This document shows, piece by piece, positions 1 through 8,265 of a stretch of DNA of 64,000 nt. Position 1 is the first letter of the stretch, and each line of letters starts with the position of its first letter. Under the pieces are notes generated by a model. It saw only the letters and a list, made by a program, of their open reading frames with translations. It had not been told where the DNA came from and did not search any database. The stretch is from Synergistaceae bacterium (GTDB lineage Bacteria; Synergistota; Synergistia; Synergistales; Aminobacteriaceae), in NCBI GenBank assembly GCA_017470485.1, contig JAFUYQ010000017.1, forward strand, positions 124,001 through 188,000, read 5' to 3'. A program made the position numbers and the translations under genes.

Positions 1-588
1 AGCCGGAATAGTCCTGACCACTTCGCGGAGTTCGTCAGATGCTTTACCGCTCCAAGTAACGGCACCGCCGAACGCGCACATACCGCCCATTCCCAAGACC
101 TCATTGAGGTATTCGAGTCCTCCGCTGTAGCAGTGAAAGAGCATTTTCAAATTCCTGTGAAGCGTCAGAATCTCCATAGCGTCATTCATTGCGTCCCTTA
201 TGTGAAGGATAACGGGCATGTCAAATTCTTCAGCGAACTGGAGCTGAAGCTCGAACATTTTTTTCTGAACGTCTCTGGGCGAATGGTCATAATGATAATC
301 AAGGCCGATTTCACCGACGGCAACAACTCTTTTGTTCTTCACGATTCGCCGGAACGCGTCAGGGATTTTATCGTAGCGTTTAGCCTCGTGGGGGTGAATG
401 CCTATTGAGGCGTAAAGCCCGAACTGCGAGAAGTCCTCAGCCATAGCGGCGGCCTCGCATGAGTCCTCGTAATCACAGCCGACTATGAGCATTTTCCGAA
501 CGTCCGCGTCAATAGCGCGTGTGATAACGGCTCTAGCCTCAAGCCTTAAATCTTCCGAGTTAATATGACAGTGTGAGTCTATAAGCAT
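1..588 (-). CDS. tatD: TatD family metal-dependent hydrolase (3' end beyond window)
   Basis: The reading frame begins at ATG 588 and runs off the left edge, so about 196 N-terminal residues are visible. They start MLIDSHCHI, the metal-binding HxH of the TatD amidohydrolase fold, followed by GIHPHEA, GEIGLDYHYD and PVILHIRDA, all conserved TatD blocks, and then HCYSGG. Family members are metal-dependent DNases/exonucleases, usually cytoplasmic, often tied to DNA repair or tRNA-linked quality control. It starts two bases after the ribF stop and is the last visible gene of the rimP-to-ribF operon, so it is probably co-transcribed. The C-terminal third with the last metal ligand is not visible. 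Confidence 0.9.
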   Translation of the reverse strand, partial: MLIDSHCHINSEDLRLEARAVITRAIDADVRKMLIVGCDYEDSCEAAAMAEDFSQFGLYASIGIHPHEAKRYDKIPDAFRRIVKNKRVVAVGEIGLDYHYDHSPRDVQKKMFELQLQFAEEFDMPVILHIRDAMNDAMEILTLHRNLKMLFHCYSGGLEYLNEVLGMGGMCAFGGAVTWSGKASDELREVVRTIPA

Positions 589-590
589 GT

Positions 591-1559
591 TTAAGTCATC
601 TCTGTATATGTTAGATTTAATATTTCCGTTAATAAGTTTTTCTGTGAACAATAAATTTCTTCTGCACTCTGTAAAAATTTCTTTGTATCCCCGTTCATTG
701 AGCCGTAAATTTTTCTGCATTCGTCCGTGTCATGAGCGATCTGCTTCATTAAAGCCTCTTTGCCATCAAACGTTATGATTCCTCTGAGCCTCTCAAGAAT
801 CATAATCATAACTTCGTTTCCGTAAATATCACCGTCAAAATCCATGATATAAACTTCAGCCCTTGTCTCGTGAACGTCATGGAACGTAGGGTTATTTCCG
901 ATTGATAATGCGCCGCAGTACCATGAGTTATTGACGAGGACAGCCGAAGCGTAAACGCCGTAGGAAGGAATGATTTTACCGCTCTTAATTTCAAGGTTGG
1001 CGGTCGGGAAATGAATAGTTCTTCCGCGCTCATTGCCGTGAATTATCCGGCTTATCATGAAGAACGGGTAGCCTAAAATTTTAGAGGCTGTCCTGACATT
1101 GCCGGAGGTGATATTCTCGCGGATACATGAGCTTGAATACTCAGGTTTCTTCAGGAGATCGGCAATAACGATTCGATTCACACCGTCAGACAATGCCATT
1201 TCGCGGATGGACTCTGCATTTCCTGAACGCCCGAAGCCGAAATGAAAATCACTTCCCATTACGAGTCCGTCAACGTTGAATTTTCTGCGGAGCAATGACC
1301 AGAATTTTCGGGGCGGCAATCTCATCATCTCATCATCGAATCTCAGGACATACATTTTCGGAATGCCAAGCACACGGCGGATCAGTTCTTTTTCCTGAAG
1401 GGTGAACAGCGTGCGTTTAATGCTCCCGATAAATTCCGAAGGGTGCGGATAAAACGTAACTACCCCCCAGTCATCGCCGATGGAATTTTCGCGGCATAAT
1501 CTCAGGAGTTCCGAGTGTCCTTTGTGAAAACCGTCAAACGCTCCGACAGTGATTAACAT
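591..1559 (-). CDS. ribF: Bifunctional riboflavin kinase/FAD synthetase
   Basis: A 322-residue protein of normal RibF length. It makes FMN from riboflavin and ATP and adenylates FMN to FAD. The N-terminal FAD synthetase domain opens with VGAFDGFHKGH, containing the nucleotidyl-transferase HxGH motif, and has the conserved SDFHFGFGRSG block near residue 105. The C-terminal riboflavin kinase domain has GRTIHFPTAN near residue 180, NNPTF, and the EVYIMDFDGDIYG strand. It overlaps the 3' end of truB by 7 bases, a common neighbour pairing, so translation is likely coupled. Nothing is missing. Confidence 0.96.
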   Translation of the reverse strand: MLITVGAFDGFHKGHSELLRLCRENSIGDDWGVVTFYPHPSEFIGSIKRTLFTLQEKELIRRVLGIPKMYVLRFDDEMMRLPPRKFWSLLRRKFNVDGLVMGSDFHFGFGRSGNAESIREMALSDGVNRIVIADLLKKPEYSSSCIRENITSGNVRTASKILGYPFFMISRIIHGNERGRTIHFPTANLEIKSGKIIPSYGVYASAVLVNNSWYCGALSIGNNPTFHDVHETRAEVYIMDFDGDIYGNEVMIMILERLRGIITFDGKEALMKQIAHDTDECRKIYGSMNGDTKKFLQSAEEIYCSQKNLLTEILNLTYTEMT

Positions 1560-2437
1560 AGCGAGTCTTTCGGGACGATTACATCAGGCTTGACGTAGTC
1601 GTACCCTGCGTAGCTTCCGAACCCCAAAAACGAATCGCCCTCAACGCATAACGAACCGTTCACGGAGATTCCGCGAGAGATTTTTACGGCCTGACGTATA
1701 AGAATGCTCATACCGTTGGTGAAGCTCTTAGCGTCCTTCGCGGAGACATAAATTCTTGTGAAGTTCTCTGCGAGTCTGCTCAAAGGCACTGGGGAAAATT
1801 CATCATCATCTGGCGAGTTGGCTTCATCAAGACTGAAAAGCCCTGTAGAGATTCTCACGAGTGATTTAACGTATGCACCGCAGCCCGAAATCTTCCCTAA
1901 ATCGTGCGCCAGTGTCCTGATGTATGTACCGCGTCCGCAGTGAACCTCAATCGTCATCGTACCGTCATCAGGATTGTAAGGGCTGATGATTTTCACACGC
2001 CGGAAAAATACAGGACGTTCCTTCATCTCAACGTCCTGCCCCGAACGCGCTAACTTGTACGCAGGCTGACCGTCAATTTTTATTGCTGAAACTGCCGGAG
2101 GCCTCTGCATTCTGTACCCTGAGAACCTGTAGAACGCCCCGTCAAGAATCTTCCCGTCAAAATCTTTATAGCCCTTCTCCGATACAAATTCACCCGAATA
2201 ATCATAAGTGTTAGTCTCAGCACCGAACTGTATCACTGCCCTGTAGACCTTCGGCAATGACATGACGTACTCGCAGAATCTGGCTGCATTCCCCGTGAGG
2301 AGGACGAGAAGCCCCGAAGCTGTCGAGTCTAATGTACCGGCATGGCCGACTTTAACGCCGAGTTTTTTGCGGACGATTGAGACGCATTTAGTTGACCTGT
2401 AATCTACCGGCTTATTGATGAGTATTAAGGCATTCAT
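1553..2437 (-). CDS. truB: tRNA pseudouridine(55) synthase
   Basis: A 294-residue protein that isomerises U55 of the tRNA T-loop to pseudouridine. It opens with ALILINKP and has the TruB motif GHAGTLDSTASGLL, with the catalytic Asp at about residue 37. Further family blocks are KVYRAVIQFGAETNT, RPPAVSAIKIDGQPAY and CGRGTYIRTLAHDLG. The C-terminal 80 residues form a short PUA-like tail. It overlaps nrnA by 26 bases and ribF by 7, inside the translation operon. Length is typical. Confidence 0.96.
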   Translation of the reverse strand: MNALILINKPVDYRSTKCVSIVRKKLGVKVGHAGTLDSTASGLLVLLTGNAARFCEYVMSLPKVYRAVIQFGAETNTYDYSGEFVSEKGYKDFDGKILDGAFYRFSGYRMQRPPAVSAIKIDGQPAYKLARSGQDVEMKERPVFFRRVKIISPYNPDDGTMTIEVHCGRGTYIRTLAHDLGKISGCGAYVKSLVRISTGLFSLDEANSPDDDEFSPVPLSRLAENFTRIYVSAKDAKSFTNGMSILIRQAVKISRGISVNGSLCVEGDSFLGFGSYAGYDYVKPDVIVPKDSLC

Positions 2438-3608
2438 GATATTTTCTGAGTATTGAAGATTCTAATTCGGCCATGACGCTTTTTGCAGGGTAATCGAAAT
2501 TACAGCCGGCAGCTTTCTGATGTCCTCCGCCCCCGAACTCCCTTGCGAACTCGCCAGCTCCGAAGGGCGCGCCGTCCCTTGAACGAATGCTCAGGCGTAC
2601 AGCACCGTCAGGGTATTCAGTGGCGACAGCGATGAACTTCACCCCTCTGACTGACATGAACATCTGCGAGAGCCCTTCAGTTCCAGTAGTATCGGCACCA
2701 GTTTCGCGGAAGTCGTCCGCATAGATCATTGAGACTGCAAAAATACCGCCCTCCCCGAAAACTTTTACCCTTGACAGCGCACGCGCCCAAATCTGTAAAT
2801 CGGCCTGATTTTTATTCTGGCTTATCCTGTCGGTCATTAACGCCGGTTCGACTCCCAATTTGATTAACTCTGCGGCTATGTTGTGGGTAAGGGGCGAGGT
2901 GTTCGAGAAGGAAAAGCCCCCTGTGTCGGTGAATATGCCAGTGTAAAGGCTCTCGGCTATCCTCTGAGTAATCACCCAGTTGTCAGCGTCAAAGATTCTG
3001 TAGAGCATTTCGCAGGTTGACGAGGCTGAACCGTCAACGCAGTTCACACGGGCATAAAGCGAATTATCCTCATGATGGTCGATGTTGAGGGAGTTAATTC
3101 CCTTGCCGGCCTCGTAGCCTGAGACACTTCTAGTTTCGCTCGCGCAGTCGAGAAATACATAGAGTGTTCCTTGGCATACTCCCCACGACTGAAGTCGGGG
3201 GATTCTGGTATCTTCAAACTTGCCTGATTCCTCAGGTCTTACTAGTTCTCCTCCAATAGTTGATGCCCCAACTATTTTTTTATTATAGCATACTAACGGC
3301 TTATCCCAATGTCTAAAGACAGGGGCTTGCGCCGAAGAATTTCGGTCATCAATGAAGCTGAAATCCTCGCATGTCCTGAAGTCCCCGAAGTGCGGTAAGT
3401 ATCTGTAGCCTTCGGGCAATTTCTCGTCAGGGCTGAACCATGAGACATTTTTGCCGAGATTAGTTCCTGCCTCAAAGAGTGCTGCTGCCGAACCCATAGC
3501 ATCACCGTCAGATTTTCTGTGGGTGAAGATTGCCCAGCTTTTATTTTCTCTGAGGGTTTTTGAGGCAGCGAGTAGGTCAGAGGGATTAAAGTTCCTGTTC
3601 ATCATCAT
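2412..3608 (-). CDS. nrnA: DHH/DHHA1 oligoribonuclease/pAp phosphatase with an in-frame insert
   Basis: NanoRNase/pAp-phosphatase of the DHH family, which degrades 2-5 nt RNAs and 3'-phosphoadenosine 5'-phosphate. All four catalytic motifs are present: HRKSDGDAMGS, FLDCASETR, NIDHHED (the DHH signature) and GIFTDTGGFSF. The C-terminal DHHA1 domain has GGGGHQKAAG. I place the start at ATG 3608 because AGGGG lies about 9 bases upstream; the frame is open to 3635. This gives 398 residues, roughly 60-80 more than usual. The excess is a block at about residues 89-147, between FSFIDD and TLYVFLDC, whose DNA carries IS200/IS605-like end hairpins (3168-3344). It interrupts no catalytic motif and has no stop, so the enzyme may still work. 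It overlaps rbfA by 23 bases and truB by 26. Confidence 0.9.
   Translation of the reverse strand: MMMNRNFNPSDLLAASKTLRENKSWAIFTHRKSDGDAMGSAAALFEAGTNLGKNVSWFSPDEKLPEGYRYLPHFGDFRTCEDFSFIDDRNSSAQAPVFRHWDKPLVCYNKKIVGASTIGGELVRPEESGKFEDTRIPRLQSWGVCQGTLYVFLDCASETRSVSGYEAGKGINSLNIDHHEDNSLYARVNCVDGSASSTCEMLYRIFDADNWVITQRIAESLYTGIFTDTGGFSFSNTSPLTHNIAAELIKLGVEPALMTDRISQNKNQADLQIWARALSRVKVFGEGGIFAVSMIYADDFRETGADTTGTEGLSQMFMSVRGVKFIAVATEYPDGAVRLSIRSRDGAPFGAGEFAREFGGGGHQKAAGCNFDYPAKSVMAELESSILRKYHECLNTHQ
3168..3344 (-). mobile_element. IS200/IS605-end-like remnant inserted in frame in nrnA
   Basis: About 177 bp (59 codons) that normal NrnA proteins lack. Read on the minus strand it has CCGAA-ATTC-TTCGG at 3327-3340, then CCCTGTCTTTAGACATTGGG (3305-3324), an interrupted palindrome, and at the other end CCCCCGACTTCAGTCGTGGGG (3181-3201), a near-perfect palindrome. 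The second closely resembles the subterminal hairpin at the right end of IS200/IS605/IS1341 elements. The part between is more A/T-rich and includes a run of seven A. No tnpA or tnpB frame remains, so this is an internally deleted, MITE-like copy. The boundaries are inferred from where NrnA homology stops and resumes, and could shift by several codons. Confidence 0.65.
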
Positions 3609-3978
3609 CGTAATTATTCCCCTGTCTGTAATCACTGCTGAACCCTAACTTGTCGAGAATGGCATCAATCTTCGCACCGTAAGCACTGCTTGTGTCAATC
3701 ACGAACTCAAGCGCAGGAATCCTTCTCAGCTTCACCGCCTGCCCAAGCAGTCCGCGCACAGCTCCTTTAATCTCGTTGAGATCCTTCAGTATTCCGGGAC
3801 ATTTACGGGCTTCAAGGGCTGTGAAATATACTTTAGCTTTCTCCAAATCCTTTGAGCATTCAACGCCGGTGATAATGATAGTCTTGACGCTTTCCTTCTT
3901 TATGCGGCTCTCGAAAATCAATGCAAGTTCGCGCTGAAGCTCTTTGTTTATTCTGGACATTCTGAGATTACTGCTCAT
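3586..3978 (-). CDS. rbfA: 30S ribosome-binding factor A
   Basis: A 130-residue RbfA that binds the 30S subunit and helps late 16S rRNA 5'-end maturation. It has the family pattern: N-terminal RMSRINKELQRELALIF, central VECSKDLEKAKVYFTAL, and C-terminal LRRIPALEFVIDTS. The last 20 residues are an acidic tail with YDDDEQE. The ATG overlaps the infB stop by 4 bases, so translation is coupled, and its end overlaps the start of nrnA. The order infB-rbfA-nrnA-truB-ribF is widely conserved. Confidence 0.94.
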   Translation of the reverse strand: MSSNLRMSRINKELQRELALIFESRIKKESVKTIIITGVECSKDLEKAKVYFTALEARKCPGILKDLNEIKGAVRGLLGQAVKLRRIPALEFVIDTSSAYGAKIDAILDKLGFSSDYRQGNNYDDDEQEL

Positions 3979-5930
3979 TGAAGTGTGCGTTTCTCCTCTA
4001 TGACATCATAGACTTCGAGAACGTCGCCCTCTTTGAAGTCTTGGAAGCCCTCAAGCGAAATTCCGCAGTCCATTCCGGCCTTAAGCTCTCTAGCCTCGTC
4101 CTTCTCATGACGTAGCGAAGCGATTTTGCCGTCCCAGATAACAATACCGTCCCTTATGACTCTGACTTTAGCGGTGCGCCTGACCAGTCCGCGTGTAACG
4201 TGTGAACCTGCAATAGTGCCGACCTTCGGAACACGGAATAATTTTCTGACCTCGACTTCACCGAGTGTGTCCTCGCGAAGTACGGGCTTCAGCAATCCGG
4301 CCATAGCGGCTTTTACATCATCAATAACGTCATAGATTACGTTATAGATTCGTATTTCCACCCCGTTGAGTTCGGCGACTCGTTTAGCGTTTCCGTCAGG
4401 TCTGACATTGAAACCGACTATTACGGCGTTTGACGCGGACGCTAACATTACATCACTTTCAGCGATTCTTCCGACACCCCTGTGAACGATTGAAACTCCC
4501 ACCTCATTAGTGGCGAGTTTCTCAAGAACCGCGCAGAGTGCCTCCAATGAGCCTTGAACATCGCACTTCACAACGAGATTCAAATGAGGCAACTGACCTT
4601 CCTCAAGGTTGGAATACAAATCCTCAAATGACGCTTTCTTGACTTCAGCGGCGGTATCACGCTCGTTAATTTTCGCGGCGGCTATAGCGTCTCTTGCCTC
4701 TCTCTCAGTTTTAACTACCCTGAAGGATTCGCCGGGATTAGGAACGCCGTCAAGCCCTAAAATTTCAACTGGTGTGCTTGGGCCTGCTTTCTTGAGTCCC
4801 TTGCCTGCCCAGTCGAAAAGCGCACGGGTCTTTCCCCAAGTCGAATTGAAGAGGACTATATCACCGGCCTTTAATGTACCGTTCTTCACGATTACGGTAG
4901 CTACGGGGCCTTTGCCTTTGTCGAGTCTTGCCTCGATTACGACACCTTCGGGGCTTGCGTTGGGATCGGCTTTAAGCTCCTGCATTTCGGCCTCAAGAAG
5001 GACTCTTTCTAGGAGGTCAGCGACACCGATTCCCTGTTTTGCCGAAATCTCAACCGCTCCGACCTCGCCGCCCCAGCCTTCAACAAAAATTCCAAGTTCG
5101 CTCAACTGCTGGCGTACTCTGTCAGGCTTTGCGCCCTGCTTGTCGATTTTGTTTATTGCGACTACCAATGGGACACCGGCGGCTTTAATGTGGTCGATTG
5201 CTTCCTTTGTCTGGGGCATAACTCCGTCATCAGCACCCACAACAAGAATTACAATGTCCGTAACCCCTGCGCCTCTTGCACGCATGGCCGTGAATGCCTC
5301 GTGTCCCGGCGTGTCAAGAAAGACTATCGGCTTTCCGTCCTGCATGACTACATATGCGCCTATGTGCTGAGTGATACCTCCGGCTTCGTGGGCGGCAATG
5401 CTTGAGTGCCTTATGTTGTCGAGCAGAGTAGTCTTTCCGTGATCAACGTGTCCCATTACTGTGATGATGGGAGGGCGTTCGGGTAGTTTCGGCTGTGAAG
5501 GGGGATTAGTCTTAGGCATGTTTGAAGCAGGCTGGTTCTGAGGCTTCGGCTGAGGCTGAGTCTGAATCTGCTGAGGCTTTACGCTCTGAGGCTGAGGGTT
5601 ATTATGCCCCTGATTCTTTGAGGGTTTGAACTCTCTTTCGGGCGGAAGTTTATCATCTTCGAGCCTTGAATTTTTCTCGTGCTTTTCATTTCGTTCAGGG
5701 CTGAATGAAGATTTATCTTTTGACGGTTCGGCGGAGTGCTGTTTCTTTTCCTGAGATTTAGCTTCGCTTGCCTCAGTGATTATGTTTTCGACTATACGGG
5801 CGGTATCCTCGTCAATCGAACTTGAATGCGACTTCACCGGTATATCAAGTTCCTGAAGGACTGCCAGTAATTCCTTATTGCTCTTGTTAAGTTTTCTGGC
5901 TAAATCGTAGATTCTTATCTTGTTATTCAA
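3975..5930 (-). CDS. infB: Translation initiation factor IF-2
   Basis: A 651-residue GTPase that brings fMet-tRNA to the 30S subunit and promotes 50S joining. Residues 1-52 are the IF2_N helical domain (KIRIYDLARKLNKSNKELL). Residues 60-150 are a low-complexity charged linker, then Pro/Gln-rich (QPQSVKPQQIQTQPQPKPQ). The G domain starts near 153 with GHVDHGKTT (160-168), DTPGHEA (207) and NKID. Domains II to IV follow, including GVGRIAESDVMLA and the fMet-tRNA-binding C-terminus. The linker is shorter than in enteric IF-2, so the protein is compact. It overlaps the YlxR fusion by 4 bases and rbfA by 4. Confidence 0.97.
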   Translation of the reverse strand: MNNKIRIYDLARKLNKSNKELLAVLQELDIPVKSHSSSIDEDTARIVENIITEASEAKSQEKKQHSAEPSKDKSSFSPERNEKHEKNSRLEDDKLPPEREFKPSKNQGHNNPQPQSVKPQQIQTQPQPKPQNQPASNMPKTNPPSQPKLPERPPIITVMGHVDHGKTTLLDNIRHSSIAAHEAGGITQHIGAYVVMQDGKPIVFLDTPGHEAFTAMRARGAGVTDIVILVVGADDGVMPQTKEAIDHIKAAGVPLVVAINKIDKQGAKPDRVRQQLSELGIFVEGWGGEVGAVEISAKQGIGVADLLERVLLEAEMQELKADPNASPEGVVIEARLDKGKGPVATVIVKNGTLKAGDIVLFNSTWGKTRALFDWAGKGLKKAGPSTPVEILGLDGVPNPGESFRVVKTEREARDAIAAAKINERDTAAEVKKASFEDLYSNLEEGQLPHLNLVVKCDVQGSLEALCAVLEKLATNEVGVSIVHRGVGRIAESDVMLASASNAVIVGFNVRPDGNAKRVAELNGVEIRIYNVIYDVIDDVKAAMAGLLKPVLREDTLGEVEVRKLFRVPKVGTIAGSHVTRGLVRRTAKVRVIRDGIVIWDGKIASLRHEKDEARELKAGMDCGISLEGFQDFKEGDVLEVYDVIEEKRTLQ

Positions 5931-6532
5931 ACGGCATTTTCCCCTTTCACAATGTTCAGGCCGGTTAATTTTTTCGCAAAGCCTGAAGCGAGGGGCAGTC
6001 CCACAATTTGCACGCTGCCCCTTGAACCTATAACTGAACTTAATTCTTCAATGTTCATGTCAAGCGCAATATTTTCGTATGATTCAGCGAACTTCCTGAC
6101 GCTCTCCGAACAGTCTGAAGCCGTCATCACCAAAACTTTCCTGCTCTCGCGTTCAATATTATCAGTCCCGATGATTAACGCTCCCGATTTTCTCGAAAGC
6201 CCCAAAACCGAACGCACCTTCAGCCCAATGTTAATCCCGAAAGATTTTGCGTGTTCAAGAAGTTCGAGCCTGAAATCGTCATTAACGGAAGTTCCCAGAA
6301 AATGAGCGAGGCTTCCCGACTTCACGCCTTTTTCGATGCACTCGGGGTCAGGGCAGATGTAAGCACCCCTTCCGGGAAGTTTCTTTGACGTGTCGATAAC
6401 GGGGCGGCCGTCAGGACTCTTCACGATACGAATGAGGCTTGATTTCCCGGATTTTGCCCTGCATACCGTGCAGCTTCTCAGCGGAATGTGCTTTTCGTGA
6501 TTACTGCTCTTCGTCTTCGTCGAATACGTCAT
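5927..6532 (-). CDS. YlxR (DUF448) - L7Ae-like RNA-binding fusion protein
   Basis: A 201-residue protein joining two genes usually separate in nusA-infB operons. Residues 14-85 are YlxR: PLRSCTVCRAKSGKS followed by DTSKKLPGRGAYIC and a second CPDPEC pair. Residues 100-190 are an L7Ae/L30e-type fold (YlxQ): GLSRKSGALIIGTDNIE and VIGSRGSVQIVGL. YlxR proteins bind RNA and have been linked to RNase P and transcription regulation; L7Ae-type proteins bind kink-turns. The start at 6532 lies within the 3' end of nusA (32-base overlap). I see a single uninterrupted frame, so the fusion appears real and not a sequencing join. Confidence 0.85.
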   Translation of the reverse strand: MTYSTKTKSSNHEKHIPLRSCTVCRAKSGKSSLIRIVKSPDGRPVIDTSKKLPGRGAYICPDPECIEKGVKSGSLAHFLGTSVNDDFRLELLEHAKSFGINIGLKVRSVLGLSRKSGALIIGTDNIERESRKVLVMTASDCSESVRKFAESYENIALDMNIEELSSVIGSRGSVQIVGLPLASGFAKKLTGLNIVKGENAV

Positions 6533-7625
6533 GGAATATGTCTTTCAATGTCGGCATTCTGTCGGGCTCAATCGTTGAGATATTGACCTTCCAGCCTGTC
6601 AGCTTGGCGGCAAGTCTGACGTTCTGCCCTGCCTTGCCGATTGCAAGAGACAACTGGTCGGGGTAAACGTAGGCTATTGCTTCGCGCTCATGGTCTAAGA
6701 CCGGCTCAATTCTGGCGACCTGAGCTGGCGATAAGGCATTCTTGATGTAGGTTAAGGGGTCTGAACTGTAGAGTATCACATCAATTTTCTCGTTCCTCAA
6801 TGCCGAACTGACCGCCTTGATTCTGACACCGCCGTTTCCTACGCAGGCACCTACTGGATCGACATCAGGATCTAACGTAACCAGCGAAACTTTAGCGCGC
6901 ATACCTCCGTCCCTTACGACTCCTTTAATCTCGATGATACCCTGCTGAATTTCGGGTATTTCGAGTTCCATTAGCCTTTTCAGGAGTCCGGGGTGAGTCC
7001 GCGAGACGGTGATTCGTGGGCCTCTGAAGTTGTTTTTAACGTCGAGGACGTAGAACTTCATCACTGCGCCGGTAAAATACTTCTCGCCGAGAATCCTCTC
7101 GCGCTTCGGGAGAATAGCGTCGGTTTTGTCATTGAGGTGAATAACGACCTGATCCCCATCGACCTTATAGACCATTCCGTTGACCATATCGCCCACTCTG
7201 TCGGCGAATGCGCTGTAGACGATTTTGCGTTCCTCGTCTCTAAGCCTCTGTGTGATAACCTGACGGGCTGTCTGTGCCGCAATCCTACCGAAATCAGCAG
7301 GGCTTCTCTCTATTCTGATAATCTTCCCGACTTCGGCATCTTTGTCTATATCGAGAGCATCGTCAATAGTAATTTCGTGTTCAGGGTCTTTGACGTAATC
7401 AACGACTCTTCGGAGTTCATTGACGGTGATTTCGCCGGTGTCGTGATCGACTTTCACTTCGGATAATTTCTCGCCCATTACGGAAGATGTACCGCCGGGG
7501 TGATACTTTCTGTTGTAGGCCGATGACAGTGCAGCCTCTAATGTTGAGATTATGACTTTGACATCAAGACCGCGTTCTTCAGCCAGCATGTCAAGGGCTT
7601 CAATAAATTCACGTCCGAGACGCAT
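6501..7625 (-). CDS. nusA: Transcription termination/antitermination factor NusA
   Basis: A 374-residue NusA, the length seen in bacteria without the C-terminal acidic repeats. Residues 1-125 are the RNA polymerase-binding domain (GREFIEALDMLAEERGLD). An S1 domain follows (GDMVNGMVYKVDGDQVVIHL). The KH domains include RTHPGLLKRLMELEIPEI, DPVGACVGNGGVRIKAV and YPDQLSLAIGKAGQNVRLA. It modulates pausing, intrinsic termination and antitermination. Its ATG shares one base with the rimP stop (TAATG), and its end overlaps the YlxR fusion. Confidence 0.97.
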   Translation of the reverse strand: MRLGREFIEALDMLAEERGLDVKVIISTLEAALSSAYNRKYHPGGTSSVMGEKLSEVKVDHDTGEITVNELRRVVDYVKDPEHEITIDDALDIDKDAEVGKIIRIERSPADFGRIAAQTARQVITQRLRDEERKIVYSAFADRVGDMVNGMVYKVDGDQVVIHLNDKTDAILPKRERILGEKYFTGAVMKFYVLDVKNNFRGPRITVSRTHPGLLKRLMELEIPEIQQGIIEIKGVVRDGGMRAKVSLVTLDPDVDPVGACVGNGGVRIKAVSSALRNEKIDVILYSSDPLTYIKNALSPAQVARIEPVLDHEREAIAYVYPDQLSLAIGKAGQNVRLAAKLTGWKVNISTIEPDRMPTLKDIFHDVFDEDEEQ

Positions 7626-8131
7626 TATTTTTTCCCCTTTCTGTTTCTTTTAGCTTTTTCATTTTCATCATTTCCGAACCTGTATATTAAATTTCCTCCT
7701 CTTATTGATGAGAACGGTATAATTTTTTCAGTTCCCTCGCAGTTCATCAATACTGAATCGCCGCTTACACCCTGAATTTTTCCGGTGAATGTTTTTCTGC
7801 CCTCAAGGAGCTTTGAGAGTCTGACTCTTGCCTCGCGGCCCTGAAATCTTTTGTAGTCATCAAGACGGTATAACGGTCTTTCGATTCCGGGCGAACTGAC
7901 TTCGAGATAGTAGCGTCCGTCCTCAAGTCCCGGAATTTCATCGGAGCTGTCGAGGTAGCTGTTGATGTGTCCCGAAACTAATTCGCAGTCGCCTGCGTTA
8001 ATCCCTCCGAGCGTGTCGATTAGGACTTGGAGCTTGAGCCTCCCGAACTCGGAGCGTATTCCGGCATGTACGCATTCATAGCCGAGTGATGTAACTATGT
8101 CTTCAATTTTATGCAAAAAATCTTCATTCAT
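7625..8131 (-). CDS. rimP: Ribosome maturation factor RimP
   Basis: A 168-residue RimP, needed for efficient 30S assembly. It has LGYECVHAGIRSEFGRLKLQVLID and the RimP signature YYLEVSSPGIERPL, followed by DYKRFQGREARVRL, and a lysine/arginine-rich end. As the first gene of the rimP-nusA-infB operon it would need a promoter in the 130 bases upstream; I see no strong -35/-10 pair there. The upstream sequence AGAGAGAAG could serve as a weak ribosome-binding site about 7 bases before the ATG. Confidence 0.94.
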   Translation of the reverse strand: MNEDFLHKIEDIVTSLGYECVHAGIRSEFGRLKLQVLIDTLGGINAGDCELVSGHINSYLDSSDEIPGLEDGRYYLEVSSPGIERPLYRLDDYKRFQGREARVRLSKLLEGRKTFTGKIQGVSGDSVLMNCEGTEKIIPFSSIRGGNLIYRFGNDENEKAKRNRKGKK

Positions 8132-8170
8132 TTTTCTGCTTCTCTCTTAAACCTGTATGACTCGAATAAC

Positions 8171-8201
8171 AAAAAAGGAGCGGGATTTTCCCAACTCCTT
8201 T
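8171..8201 (-). terminator. Rho-independent terminator after the secreted gene 8266-9315
   Basis: On the minus strand AAAGGAGTTGGG pairs with CCCGCTCCTTT through a loop of about four bases and is followed by a run of T (TTTTTTGTT). It lies downstream of the 8266-9315 gene and just upstream of rimP, so it separates the two transcripts. Confidence 0.8.
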
Positions 8202-8265
8202 CACGCTTAATTGTCATGAAATTATGAGGATTATAACGCAAATTTTTTTTGTGGCAAGTGGCAGA

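Noticed and set aside
4609-5370. Long open frame on the plus strand within infB
   Set aside because: It lies fully antisense to the conserved G domain of IF-2, has no ribosome site and no recognisable domain; it is a by-product of codon bias.
5520-5600. Tandem CTGAGG/GGCTGA repeats
   Set aside because: They encode the Pro/Gln-rich linker of IF-2 and are a normal low-complexity segment.
6993-7466. 157-codon open frame on the plus strand within nusA
   Set aside because: Antisense to NusA with its S1/KH motifs intact; no start signal.
8132-8265. Possible tRNA or leader peptide in the gap before rimP
   Set aside because: The gap has only the terminator hairpin and no cloverleaf or small frame with a ribosome site.
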